Of a stretch of 64,000 nt of DNA, positions 52,526 through 64,000 are shown in pieces; within the stretch, counting starts at the first letter, position 1, and each line of letters begins with the position of its first letter. The notes under the pieces were generated by a model. That model did no database searches and was not told the DNA's origin. It worked only from the letters and a program-made list of their open reading frames with translations. The position numbers were made by a program, and so were the translations under genes. Where the stretch lies: assembly GCA_023014485.1 (NCBI GenBank), contig JAJOZX010005797.1, positions 100,001 through 164,000 on the forward strand. Reading direction: 5' to 3'. The DNA comes from Bathynomus jamesi (taxonomy: Eukaryota; Arthropoda; Malacostraca; Isopoda; Cirolanidae).

Positions 52526-55066
52526 GACCGGCCCAGGCTCATAGGGGTGAAAAATAATTTTTTTCTTTTCTTAAGTCTCACCCCTGGAATTTGTTATGCG
52601 TGACGATAGGAAGTTTTGAGTGAAGTTTCAGCCTGATTCCTAATATTTAGTGGTGCCGACAGACTCTGAAATGTGTAGTTTTTCCGCACCACCCAGGAGG
52701 TAACTACAACAGGCGCGTTTTTTTTAAGTGGTATCCCCAACAGGCCTAATCCACTTTTTTAATGTTAACTCATGAGGTTGTTGTGCTTCCTGTCTTTATC
52801 ATTGATTTATTTGCCTCTGGAAACTGCTCTCGGTGTTTTTCCACGACTTGAAGAAGGTACTGCAGTTGTTCTTCGTTTTTTGTGAGATGACTGCTGAAAC
52901 TCTGAATTAATGAGACCGCTCTCTCTGCATTATCGTTTACAACTTTCACTGTTTTAACATATTCCTTAGCTAATTTATAGTCGTCCATGTTATCCCATTC
53001 TGCAGGATCTACTTCGAGAAACGTCGATTGAAGGGACAATTTCTCAAAGAAGGAGCGACGTGAGCTTGTGACAAAGTCCGCCAGACTTTTCTCTAGTGGG
53101 TCATCATGAGTGTGGTCAAAAGCAATTCGTTTTTCTGGTATTTCTGAACCAGGTCTTTCCAATGCCTGAACCATCTGCCGTTTCACTTGCAAAGTTATGC
53201 CATCATCAAAAAAGGCAAGCGACACAAGTTCTTCATTTAGATACCAGAGGTGACGGCATAGTGCTTTGCTAGCTATTGTTGAAAGTTCCTTATCATCATA
53301 TTGCTGAAGCTCTTTAAGATACTCCAAATCGGTTCTTGGTGCAAAAGATGCGATAGGAGCCGCAAACCATTTTGGCACATAAAAGCGGACAGCATAGCGA
53401 GAGAAGCGTTCCATTGCACTCAGTTCCTATTTTGTCAGGTTGAACTGCGAGCGAAACAATACAATTTTGATGGCATAAATCACTCGCGACATCCACCTAG
53501 CGCGATGTAAAGCCCCAGGTTGACGAAAATGTACTTCTCCTGATAGAACACCACCTTTTTTTTTGCCAGTATTGCTAGCGATAGTATCAAAACACATTGC
53601 TTGAATACATTCTCGCAAATTCCAATCGTCTAAGCATTCTAGAACTGCTTCTGCAATTTTTTCGCCTTCTCCAGAAACAAGTTTGGGTACTGCTAGAAGC
53701 TTAGACTTTCCTCCACCGGATACAAGAATAGCCAGCCTATCTATTTTTTCATCACCTGTTATATCTTGCATTACTTTACCATCCCAATGAATGGTAAGCG
53801 GAACGTCAGAGGTAAAGGTTTGCTTAATGTCATCTGCAACTTTTTGGCGTACGGCACTCCTCGCCCTCTGTAGAGTACTTCTGCTCAAAACAACATTGTC
53901 AATGTCATGTCCAAGAGAAGTTGCAGCAGCTGAAAGCACCATAACAGCACTACGATCGCTTGTTTTTGTTCGATCTAATGCCACTGCCAGATCAGGTGTT
54001 ACGATGCGCTTACACTTATTTGATATTGTGCTGCTTGAAGGTTTGGATGTCATTTCAGGAGTGTACGATGTGCCTGGCTCTGGTTGCTAATCACTACTAC
54101 TGCTTGAACTGCTATTACTGAACTGAGCTGCAGCTGAAGACAGTTTCTTCCGCAATGCCTCGGCTTCTTTTAGTGCAGCATTTCTTTCATCTCTTTTCTG
54201 TTTTCGCATTTGCTTAGCGACCAGTTTGTTATCAATATCAGTCATGTAACCTCGCCTCCCTTTTCTCTTTGAACATGTAAGAATGATCTATCTTCCTCAT
54301 TTGACATAATTTGTAAAGCATTTGCGTGAGCTATATCAAGAAGGTTATCTAAACCTTGGAATTCAGTTTCTTTTTTAATTTGATTATGATTACGGTTTGA
54401 TTTTGATTTTTGAAGTGATCTAAAGTTCTCATACATTTTCTGAATTTTCGTTAGTACATGCTGTTTGGCTCTGGTGGGTATTTTCGCCTTGTCCCAAATC
54501 TCAAAAATTTCAGCATAAACTATGTTGGATGCTTCTTTCGATGTTTTCTTACTATTTGTGAGACAGAAAAGCCGACGTAGTACATCTCCATTGGATGGAA
54601 GCTTCTTACTGCCAATTGTGCCAATTGGCTATCCAATCAGCCATATTTCAGTTTTTCTTCTTGTTACAATTGAATCGGACATGGTGAAGGATAAAACCTG
54701 CAAATATTAAGAGAAAACACTTGCACATCAATCTCTCACTGCGTCTTAAGCAATACTGACGTGAAGACGTGTTTCTACTCAACAGTGTAACATGTGTAAC
54801 AGTGTAACATGTGGAGCACAATCCACAAGATTGTGAATAGGCATGGTTTGCACACAACATTTGTACTACGAATTACGGGATTTCTTAAAGTAATTTTACC
54901 AGCAATTGATATTTTCGCAATAAATGAAAAATACAAGAGGCTGTGCACCACCGAAAGTGCATAGATATTGTTGAAATTTAGTGTGCGAGTATATTATGAT
55001 GGTGGTGGTAACAATTTTAGGGGGTGAGACTTTCACTTTTCAAAAAAATTTTTTTTTGGGCCAGTC
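52526..55066 (-). mobile_element. Transposon B: relative of transposon A
   Basis: Ends GACCGGCCCA and the complement of GACTGGCCCA, bordered TTTA / TAAT, so TTAG...CTAA as in A and C. A subterminal GATTCCTAATATTTAGTGG block (52635-52653) sits about 115 bp from the left end, matching the block 116 bp inside A. The gene is on the minus strand. Confidence 0.82.
52770..54682 (-). pseudogene. Putative transposase of transposon B
   Basis: Reads down from the ATG at 54682: KTEIWLIG then a stop, KIPTRAKQHVLTKIQKMYEN, LDIAHANALQIMSNEEDRSF, a second frame with a Lys-rich helix and a Ser run, ALDRTKTSDRSAVMVLSAAA (53427-54053), TIHWDGKVMQDITG, CFDTIASNTGKKKGGV, then a deletion that removes the CRHH block, GALHRARWMSRVIYAIK, and after another frame break CRHLWYLNEELVSLAFFDDG, VVNDNAERAVSLIQSFSSHL and EEQLQYLLQVVEKHREQF, ending at 52770. 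Same domain order as A; catalytic role inferred only. Confidence 0.75.
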
Positions 55067-55086
55067 TAATATATATATATATATAT

Positions 55087-55208
55087 GATGAATAAAACCA
55101 CGAAGGGAAAAGAAACAAAGTGGTGCTCAAGCGCTTTCGTCTAATGACATCCTCAGGAACACTGGAGTGAAAGGAGAGTTCAAGACAATATATAGGTTAC
55201 AAAAATAA

Positions 55209-55215
<7 letters not shown>
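55087..55215 (-). mobile_element. Penelope-type terminal repeat, left member of an inverted pair
   Basis: TGATGAATAAAACCACGAAG, GTGGTGCTCAAGCGCTTTCG, CACTGGAGTGAAAGGAGAG, ACAATATATAGGTTACAAA; the same words in reverse complement occur at 60166-60297. Contains a hammerhead-like core. Confidence 0.75.
55135..55156 (-). ncRNA. Hammerhead-ribozyme-like core
   Basis: CTGAGGA, stem GTC/GAC with ATTA loop, GAAAGCGC. Core bases intact. Confidence 0.6.
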
Positions 55216-55251
<36 letters not shown>

Positions 55252-55267
55252 ATATATATTATATATA

Positions 55268-56160
55268 GGGCGTCCCAAAAAAATGTATACACACTTTAAA
55301 TAATTATAAAGGCAGTGTTTATTAAAATACATTTCATTTTCAAAATGTAATAGAATCTACAGACATTATTTAATTGTTTTGTCAACGCCTGTTTTCAAAC
55401 TGACGTCCGTTCTGGTCCAGGCACTGCTGATAACGCGAAGCAATGGAATCGCAAACATCACGAAACATTTCGTTTGGTATTTGTGTGCATTCTCGTTCAA
55501 TGGCTGCTCTCAATTCAGCGACTGTTGCAGGTTTTATAGCGTAGACTTTGTCTTTTAAGTATCCCCATAAAAAAAAGTCTAGTGGTGTGAGGTCTGGTGA
55601 ACGCGGAGGGTATTCTACGAAACCCCTTCCACATCGTGCCAAGTACCACTCGCAATACTCCACTCTTCGGTCCGGATCATCATCATCTTCAGTAATAGCA
55701 TGGACTAATCTTGGAATGTAACTTTTCCATTGACAGCGCTTCAAAATGCGTTGGACAGACGATTCTGAAATTCCTACCTCACGACTCGCTTGCCGCACAG
55801 ATTTTCTTGGACTTTGGTGATACGTTTCCAGTACTCTTTCTTGCTTTGTGGGGCTTGTCGATGTCCGTGGTCTTCCGGAACGCTTCTTGTGGATATTCTG
55901 AACAGTTCCATCGGCTTCAAACTTATCTCCAATTCGAGTGATGGTAAGTCGCGTTGGTGGATCTGTTTGAAACTCCCTCCTAAACTGTCTTTGCACTTCA
56001 ACTGCGTTTTCACACTTCCAGTAGCATTTTAGAATGAATTTCCTTTGTTCAAAGCTTAGTCTGACTGCCATTATTAATTCTAATGGGTTTAACTTGGAAA
56101 GAAAGAAACATCAATTGAGCTATCAGCTGTTAAAGTGTGTATACATTTTTTGGGACGCCC
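55268..56160 (-). mobile_element. Mariner-like element, internally deleted
   Basis: Ends GGGCGTCCCAAAAAAATGTA and complement with TGTATACACACTTTAA next inward; TA at the left, TG-TA at the right. It shares its ends with the foldback at 2730-3356. One open frame, missing the central catalytic part. Confidence 0.9.
55382..56071 (-). CDS. Mariner-like transposase with internal deletion (open frame)
   Basis: The 229-codon frame starts [18 protein letters not shown]. Residues 1-130 hold the two helix-turn-helix parts ([27 protein letters not shown]) joined by RSGRPRTS. At about residue 150, after [18 protein letters not shown], it jumps to [19 protein letters not shown], so the first two catalytic Asp are gone and only the third remains. 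The frame stayed open across the deletion. If made, it could bind element ends without cutting, by inference. Confidence 0.88.
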   Translation of the reverse strand: MAVRLSFEQRKFILKCYWKCENAVEVQRQFRREFQTDPPTRLTITRIGDKFEADGTVQNIHKKRSGRPRTSTSPTKQERVLETYHQSPRKSVRQASREVGISESSVQRILKRCQWKSYIPRLVHAITEDDDDPDRRVEYCEWYLARCGRGFVEYPPRSPDLTPLDFFLWGYLKDKVYAIKPATVAELRAAIERECTQIPNEMFRDVCDSIASRYQQCLDQNGRQFENRR

Positions 56161-56173
56161 TGTATATATTTTA

Positions 56174-58741
56174 GGGTGATTCAAATATGGGGGTAAAAAA
56201 ATTTTTTTTATATTTTAATGTGTTCAACCCTTTAAATGGTTCATTTCAGCATAAAAACAACTATCCTAAAATATTTTAGCAAATTTTTAATTTTTAGGGG
56301 TTGCTACCAGCAATTAAAAATTGACAGAACGACTCAAATTGTCAAATTTTTCCACACCACCCAGGGAATACAGTACAAGGTGCATTGCTTTTTTTTAATG
56401 TGGAAAGCTCCCCCGTAGGTCCTACCATAACCACAAGCATGCATAATTAAACTAGCATGATATTTGAGACATTAGCTGTCCTTACTTCATCAATGTTTCT
56501 TTCTTTCTATCAGGGTAAACAGTCCTGTAGTTTTTCACTACTTGTAGCAAGAATTGTTTTTGATCTTCGTCATGTGTTAGTATTTTATTATATTCATCCA
56601 TTAATTTTACTCCTCTTTCCGCTATATTATTCACGACTTTCCACTGTTTGATAGATTTCTTAGCGGAGTTATACTCTTCATCATTATGCCATTCTTTAGC
56701 ATCTTTGAGTAAAAATTTTGAACTAAATTCTGTTATTGTAAAGAATCTTTGAGTATTTGATGCGGCAAAATCTTCTAATTTATTCGTTGGAATAAGTGCA
56801 GGATCTAGAAAAGCCCGTTTTGCAGGAAGAGTTTCTGTTGTATTTTGCAAGGCCTTTACAATTTTGTTTTTCGTTTCAGTAGGCACTTTATCATCATAAA
56901 AGGCCAAGGCTACCAGTTCTTCTGATAGGTACCAGAGGTGACCTAACAGTTTTTTAATAGCAACAAATGCAATTGTGTCATTTATTTGTTTGTAGACTAC
57001 AAGATTCTGTAATAATTCCAGATCAAGACGAGGAGCGCAAGATGGCACAGGAGCTGTAAACCATGCCTTTACATATAACCGAGTAGCAAATAGACGGATG
57101 TCTTTTAGTCCTTTTTTGTCTTTTACTGAAATTTTGAACTGAGATTTGATCATAAAAGTTTTTAATGAATATGTAATTTTGGCCATCCACCTAGCCCGAT
57201 GAAGTCCCGCTGGATGTTTAAATTTCATTCCACCTTTTGGTTCACCCCCAAAAAAATAATTGTTAACTGCAATAGTTGTAGGTAATCGTCTCTTGGTTGA
57301 ATGTATCTAGTTGATTGCTGCAAATATAATTATGTCATCTTTGATGTCATGAATATTTTCATAGATATCTGGATCTGATAATGCTGTTTCGTAGTCCTCC
57401 TTATTAATTTTGACCATTTTTCTCTGAACTTCTTAAAAAGGACTATATCTGGGCCAGAAGATGGTGATAAAGACTTTCAAACAACAGCTTCCAGCATAAT
57501 TTCAAATATGTGGTGTCGACATGCCAGCCACAATAAATCGTTGTCGAATTTTGTTCTAGAAGAATAGCTGCACCATTTCTAGGACCAATATTGGCTGCCG
57601 TTGTATCGAAACACACGCATTTTATTTGTTCGCAGATGCCCCATTCAAGCGATGTCTGATTGTTTGCATTAAAACTAGAGACGCATTTCTGTCACTCAAT
57701 TTTGCAACATCAAGACTTCCTAATAATTAATTTATCATCAAACAATTTTCTACGTTTGCCTACCTTACTTTTCCATGTTGAAGGTTGTGCAGCACAGAAA
57801 CCAGATTCATCACTTTTACTCTCCTCTGATTCTGATTCTGATGATGTACTGGTGAGTATGACAGCCTCTTCATTCTTCTTCTTTTGATCTCTTCTTCTGC
57901 TTTCCTCTTTCATAACGTTGTTGCTTTTCTGCTGCTTTGCTCGTTTTTAGCAACAGCCTTATCAATGGTACCCATTTTTCCATGACGTCCTTTCTGACGT
58001 TGCATTTTCAAGAATTTCTTATCATCTTCTATTTTTATAAGCTGTACAGCATTCTCATGAGCAATGTCAAATAAGTTTTCCAGTTTATCTTTCCATTTTC
58101 TTCTTTATTATTTAAATTTTGTGATCTTTTCAATTTGTTTGCTTTGTTTTTCTTAAGCAGCTGCCATTCCTTTAGTATTCCTTGAATTTTATCTACTACA
58201 TGTATTCTTTGTTTTGCTGGTATTCCTGTTTTTTCCAAACTGCTAGCACATCATCCGCAGTAGAGCAGCATGATTCTCTAATGCCTCGCTTTTTAATATT
58301 TCTGTAGTGCATGAAGAGGGCCATCATTCCTTCTCTGATGGTAATACGGATGTTTTAGTACTGCAGAGGGCTGCCCAATTAGCCATACTTCAGTTTCTTT
58401 TCTTGTAGAACTTCTCCCAATGAGCAACTGGGTGATGCGTGAGTTAGGCCTAGCTTCCATAATCGATTAATTGGTATCAAAATTACGAGTTCCAAGCAAC
58501 AATTAAAAGCAAGCTAGTATATAAACCATTAGTTAAAAATTCTGAAATATAAACAATTAAACATAAAATCATAAGTTGTAAAAACAAACAAATTGAAAAA
58601 AAGGGAAACTTTGACGCCTGGTAGCACATAGTAAATTTTATTTAAAATTCACCAAATTTGGCATACACTACTTTTTTGTCATAGGGAACAAAAATCAGGT
58701 TGAACAATTAAAAAAAAAACTTTGATTTTTTTGAATCACCC
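56174..58741 (-). mobile_element. Transposon C: relative of transposons A and B
   Basis: Ends GGGTGATTCAAA and complement, bordered TTTTA / TAAA. TATGGGGGTAAAAAAATTTT follows the left end, as ATAGGGGTGAAAAATAATTT does in B. Gene on the minus strand; 2.57 kb against 2.68 (A) and 2.54 (B). Confidence 0.85.
56482..58460 (-). pseudogene. Putative transposase of transposon C
   Basis: Reads down from MEARPNSRITQLLIG at 58460: KETEVWLIGQP, then a frame break, KTGIPAKQRIHVVDKIQGIL (58035-58238), an acidic Ser/Glu stretch (57710-57913), CVCFDTTAANIGPRNGA and, one frame over, LLWLACRHHIFEIML (57480-57610), then a clean 248-codon frame 57228-56482: KHPAGLHRARWMAKITYSLK, LLGHLWYLSEELVALAFYDD, VVNNIAERGVKLMDEYNKIL and EDQKQFLLQVVKNYRTVYP. 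All signature blocks of the family except HWDGK were found. Confidence 0.78.
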
Positions 58742-58742
58742 T

Positions 58743-60157
<1,415 letters not shown>

Positions 60158-60165
60158 ATATATAT

Positions 60166-60333
60166 ATATATGTTTATTTTTGTAACCTATATATTGTCTT
60201 GAGCTCTCCTTTCACTCCAGTGTTCCTGAGGATGTCATTAGACGAAAGCGCTTGAGCACCACTTTGTGTTTCTTTTCCCTTCGTGGTTTTATTCATCATA
60301 AATATTTTTCACGTGTCACTTTCGTGAAATAAT

Positions 60334-60340
<7 letters not shown>
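60166..60340 (+). mobile_element. Penelope-type terminal repeat, right member of an inverted pair
   Basis: Complement of 55087-55215, continuing to ATAAATATTTTTCACGTGTC as in 12100-12140. A TA tract follows. Confidence 0.75.
60226..60247 (+). ncRNA. Hammerhead-ribozyme-like core
   Basis: CTGAGGA, stem GTC/GAC with ATTA loop, GAAAGCGC. Identical to the core at 55135-55156. Confidence 0.6.
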
Positions 60341-60372
<32 letters not shown>

Positions 60373-60374
<2 letters not shown>

Positions 60375-60920
60375 GTGGTGTAGTGCTGTGGGAACGCGTG
60401 GGAACGGCGTTCCCTTACTTTTTTTTGGTAGACGGAACGGCGTTCCCTCACTATTTCAAATAAATCCGAACTTACAAATCTCTAACGTCATGAAATTTTA
60501 ATTCCCACCCCTAGAAGAAATATGAGAAAGAATCATTAACTGCTCTTCTTTTAGCTTCGACTGAGGCAATGCTAGCCTATAAAGATCTGGTGAAACAGTC
60601 ACCACGGCGTACCAATTGTTAACTTTTTCTTAGTTAATCATTCCAGTTGTTAGCTATTTTTAATGATCGTACTGGATGTCGTATATCTAGTGACACTGGA
60701 AATACTGCATCTTCAACCTTGGAATATATCCTAATATCCAGTGCATATGACCTCAAAATATCCCTGAAATTGGTCAGATTTCAAAAGATTTCCCGGGGGG
60801 CTTACAGTGCCCCCGGACCCCCAGCTGTATGGGCTCGCCGCGCTCGCCATTGTCCCCCCGCATCTGAGTAACACTTTCAAAATGCGTTCCCTCACTTCTT
60901 TATTTAGCACTACACCACTG
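60373..60920. mobile_element. hAT-like non-autonomous element
   Basis: Ends CAGTGGTGTAGTGCTGTGGG and complement AGCACTACACCACTG, with GGAACG(C/G)xGTTCCCT repeats inside each end. GC-rich near the right (60795-60860, CCCCCGGACCCCCAG). No gene recognised; the target duplication was not resolved because both sides are simple repeats. Confidence 0.75.
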
Positions 60921-60929
60921 TATATATAT

Positions 60930-61350
60930 AAGCAAACAACCACAGGGAAAAGGAAAAAAGAAACACGAAATCCGAGCGTTTTCGTGATATATTCATATCT
61001 TCAGGGAAAAACAAATAATAGGCAGATTTTACAAAGAAAATGAATTAAATACACAAGCGAAAAATTCCCAAACGGCAACTCAATTTAAAAACAATAAAAC
61101 ACTAAAGATTTTTTCAATAGCTAACTTAATCTGAAGGAAGCTAAATTATTGAATATAAAAGAACTATATAGATGAAATTAGACAATTAACATGTACAGAG
61201 AACAAAAATTATTATAACGGTTATTGGAAATAGTATTAAAGCAGGCAATTAAGTGGCAAGAATATATCACGAAAGCGCTCGGACTTCGTGTTTCTTTTTT
61301 CCTTTTCCCTGTGGTTGTTTGCTTATTAATAAAATCACGTGTTATTCTGT
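60930..61350. mobile_element. Penelope-type terminal repeats, inverted pair (second subfamily)
   Basis: AGCAAACAACCACAGGGAAA, GGAAAAAAGAAACACGAA and CCGAGCGTTTTCGTGATATA at the left recur inverted at 61255-61325, followed by TTATTAATAAAATCACGTG. The 250 bp between is AT-rich and non-coding. Confidence 0.75.
60980..61004 (-). ncRNA. Hammerhead-ribozyme-like core
   Basis: Minus strand: CTGAAGA, a GATAT/ATATC stem region, then GAAAACGC. Core bases present; the stem is less regular than in the other copies. Confidence 0.5.
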
Positions 61351-61358
61351 GATTTTAC

Positions 61359-61402
<44 letters not shown>

Positions 61403-61890
61403 TTGCCTCTGTATATAAATTAACATATTAATTAAGCGGTTGGTTGGTTGGGAATGAGTAGTAAAAGGTTAGAGCACTCTAATATTGGTTTAATACTACA
61501 TCCTGGTCCTCAGAAAAGAACAATAATACTTTTTCTTCATTGGGTGTTGCACTTGCATCTACCATGGTGAATTAAAATAAAATAGATAACTGGAGGCTAG
61601 AAAAGTCTGTAACAGTAGCGAGCCAAGTGACCAACAACCTGATAGATGAGCGAGTGACGACTGACGAAAATTGTGGAGCCCGAAGCCCAGAATCAAACTC
61701 GTCTGAAACACGTCTGGTTTTGGTTCTGGCGTCTCAGTCAAGTTCCGAACTTCAAATGCCAGTGCCCAGTAAACTTCTTTTTTTTTTGTCACTTACATCT
61801 TTAGGAACATATAAAACATTAAATTAATTATTGTGTGAGGTACTAGGGTTTTATTTACGAGCATATTTTTTTTAAGAATCCAGGGGATTG
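61351..61890. other. (TA)n tract (61364-61399) and unrecognised sequence
   Basis: Overlapping 77-codon and 66-codon frames on opposite strands (61559-61827) have no known domain. No gene called. Confidence 0.45.
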
Positions 61891-61894
61891 GTAA

Positions 61895-61975
61895 GCGTTC
61901 CGGGAGCCGGGAGAATATATACTGTACAGTTCCGGGAGACTCCCGGCGAATCCGGGAGGTTTGGCAAGCCTAGAC
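61895..61975. repeat. Single hAT-like terminus
   Basis: TTCCGGGAGACTCCCGGCGA and ATCCGGGAGGTTTGGCAAGC ending CTAG resemble the CTAGGCTTGCCAAACCTCCC type of hAT end, read on the minus strand. The other end was not found. Confidence 0.45.
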
Positions 61976-62105
61976 TTTACTCGTGATTACATACTCGTAT
62001 ATAAAGACGAGCATATAAACATATAAACGGAGATAGTATTTATAAATTTTATATTTTAAAATTAAATATATATTGATGAAAAGTTTCAGGAGTTAAAGAA
62101 TTAAA

Positions 62106-62225
62106 GGATCACCCGAAGATCAGGGCCCCCAGCCTCAATTACCAAATGATATCTTCGTTAAAACTAACGAAAATATCATGACTTAACCTAACCAATCGTC
62201 AAGGGTGTACAGTTGACCTAACCGG
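62106..62225. repeat. Palindromic MITE family P, half copy
   Basis: GGATCACCCGAAGATCAGGG, then CTAACGAAAATATCATGACT and CAACCTAACC-type core, stopping at CAGTTGACCTAACC. The right half is missing. Confidence 0.75.
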
Positions 62226-62490
62226 GCATTCAATTTAATTTATTATTCTATTTGATAATATAATTAAAAAAATTAATATAGACATGAAAAAAAATTACAG
62301 TAATTAGCAAATGGGTTTCAGGTGTTGAGGATAACTTAAAAAGGGGATCGAGCTTAATAGTTCTTCGAATTCCGTGGATAAATTAAACGATTCTATTAAA
62401 CTAGTTCAGGATAACGTACAGAAAAATGACCCGAAGGTAGATGAAATTACCGGTAAGCTACAATCGAACTAAAATAACTCAATCGATGAT
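62226..62490. other. No recognised feature
   Basis: AT-rich. ACACTGGTCAACAAAGATTT at about 62490 could be the left end of the element carrying the gene at 62905, but its partner would lie outside the window. Confidence 0.4.
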
Positions 62491-62904
62491 AACACTGGTC
62501 AACAAAGATTTTTCATCAGAGTAAAATTTGTGGTGGCTGGATAGCATTTTTCACGCTGATTCCAAAACTGCATTCAGATTTTTTCTAGCACGTATAGTTT
62601 TCAAGATGAAGGCATATATATAACTACACAGATTTAACCATTTTAAATAGGCAAAATACTAATATTTCGACATTTGATTGTGTTTATTTTATTGTGTTTT
62701 TTTAGTTTATTCATCTTATTTATTTCAATTATCTTAATTATACATCTTATGTATTTCAGGTGTGAGCTTTTACGTCTAGCAGCATTGTGATTCAGGCAAC
62801 AACGCCGTGCTTTGTGTGTCAAAAGATCAGTCCAGTCCAAGAACTTGTTGTGTCAAGTTGGTGTACATTTTTTTTGAATTTATAGTTTGCTCAGGTCAGT
62901 CAAC

Positions 62905-64000
62905 ATGCCTCGACAATGTAAGAATGACCCCGACAAGTTCTGTTTCGTATGCGGCCAGTTGACAACTAAAACACAGCGACGAAGTATTACAACCGACATT
63001 AAGAAAATATACAAGCTATACTTTGGTTGCCATCTAGGTGACCAAGATAAACCATGGGCGCCACATCAAATCTGTTCTGGCTGTTCAAATGGATTACGTG
63101 ATTGGCTTAACAAAAAGAAAGCTTCAATGCCATTTGCCATACCCATGATATGGAGGGAGCCGAGAGATCATCATGAAGACTGTTATTTTTGTAGTGTGAA
63201 TTTAATGGTGTTTTCTGCCAAGAACAAACACCAGATTGTATATCCAAACTTGGATTCAGCACGTAGACCAGTAAAACATGATGAAACATTGCCCATTCCA
63301 ATTCCCCCAAGTGATAGGCTAGATTCTATCATAGATGACATGGAAAGTGATGAAGGTGCAACTGGCGTTTCCGGACCATCTACAGAACCAGAGTACACTT
63401 TTGAAGGTAGACATTTAGAGCCTAAAAGTTAACCCAAGGACAGTTGAATGATCTTGTTAGAGACTTATCGCTGTCTAAAGAGAAATCAGAGCTTCTCGCC
63501 TCAAGACTAAAGGAGAACAATTTACTTGAGAACAATGTTCGTATTAGTTACTACCGAAAGCGGAATTTTGAATTAACAGCATTCTTTTCAGTAGACGGTC
63601 CTCTCTGTTATTGCCATGACATCAATGGACTATTTACAGCCATATCTCAGACGTATGTGGCATCTGAGTGGCGCCTCTTTATTGATTCGTCGCAGAGAAG
63701 CCTGAAAGCAGTTCTTTTGCATAATGGTAATATAATGCCATCCATCCCCATTGCCCATTCCGTCCATCTAAAAGAGACATATGACAATATGGATATACTA
63801 CTTAAGGCAATCAAATACGACAGTCATCAATGGAATGTTTGTGGAGATCTAAAAGTTATAGGAATGCTTATGGGTATGCAGTCAGGATTCACAAAATTTT
63901 GTTGTTTCCTTTGCCTGTGGGACAGTCGCGCCACTATAGAACATTACACCAAAAGTGACTGGCCACTTAGGTATACATATGTCCCAGGGATAAGCAATGT
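62905..64000 (+). pseudogene. Orphan repeat protein with N-terminal cysteine cluster (copy 2, cut by window end)
   Basis: Starts MPRQCKNDPDKFCFVCGQLT at 62905, chosen because copy 1 starts at the same residue (MPRNC). Then YFGCHLGDQDKPWAP, ICSGCSNGLRDWLNKKKA, PMIWREPRDHHEDCYFCSV, and an acidic linker to a stop at 63430-63432. One frame back, from about 63429, LTQGQLNDLVRDLSLSKEK, EWRLFIDSSQRSLKAVLLH, IPIAHSVHLKETYDNM, HQWNVCGDLKVIGMLMGMQ, FTKFCCFLCLWDSRA and SDWPLRYTY continue to the window edge. About 60 per cent similar to copy 1 by eye. Only one break in 1.1 kb, so it is better preserved. Family and function not recognised. Confidence 0.78.

Noticed and set aside
63423..63435. Programmed -1 frameshift in the orphan protein family
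   Set aside because: Both copies change frame by -1 in the same linker, but the break is in different places (near PSTS in copy 1, near LEPK in copy 2) and copy 1 has several other breaks, so independent decay is simpler.

Overview
The window is a repeat-dominated piece of a eukaryotic, probably arthropod, genome. I found no host gene that I could defend. Nearly every recognisable coding stretch is a transposon protein, most of them broken by frameshifts, stops, deletions or nested insertions. The arthropod assignment is an inference from the element mix (mariner-like elements of DD41D and DD37E type, Merlin, Tigger/pogo, hAT, Penelope-type hammerhead repeats, CR1/L2-like and other LINEs), from very abundant (TA)n tracts and from short TTAGG-like runs. 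It could be a crustacean or chelicerate; the sequence does not settle it.

Layout. 1-2.1 kb: microsatellites and tRNA-derived SINE copies. 2.1-5.6 kb: a nested stack made of a MITE, a hAT MITE split by a foldback mariner, a Merlin element (transposase pseudogene, 7-8 bp target duplication) carrying a palindromic MITE, and another MITE. 6-8 kb: hammerhead-bearing palindromes and TA tracts. 8.0-9.5 kb: a mariner fragment and an almost intact DD41D element. 9.5-11 kb: a SINE cluster in inverted pairs. 11.6-12.1 kb: Penelope-type terminal repeats. 12.2-15.5 kb: a Tigger element split by a 2.6 kb LINE. 15.6-16.4 kb: a Tigger-derived short element. 17.3-17.8 kb: palindromic MITEs. 18.3-19.7 kb: a DD37E transposon. 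20.1-20.8 kb: a decayed mariner. 21.1-23.8 kb: transposon A. 24.1-26.1 kb: an orphan zinc-cluster repeat protein. 26.7 kb: a 5S rRNA-like sequence. 27.2-34.5 kb: LINE, hAT, Tigger, Tc1 and MITE debris with inverted duplications. 34.5-39 kb: Tigger debris and LINE tails. 39.1-45.2 kb: a LINE split by a 4.6 kb LTR element whose interior is mostly two minisatellites. 47-51.7 kb: hAT, a split mariner and MITEs. 52.5-58.7 kb: transposons B and C. 55.1-61.4 kb: hammerhead repeats and a large palindrome. 62.5-64 kb: a second copy of the zinc-cluster protein, cut by the window edge.

The least familiar material is (1) three diverged copies (A, B, C) of one DNA transposon family with TTAG...CTAA ends and a DGK / FDTTxxN / CRHH / HRARWM / AERG protein that I cannot place in a named superfamily, (2) the two-copy orphan protein with an N-terminal cysteine cluster, (3) the LTR element filled by minisatellites, and (4) recurrent hammerhead-ribozyme-like cores, several arranged in head-to-head palindromes. 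The genes do not form a pathway; what links them is repeated insertion into TA-rich sequence and a strong tendency to inverted-repeat organisation.
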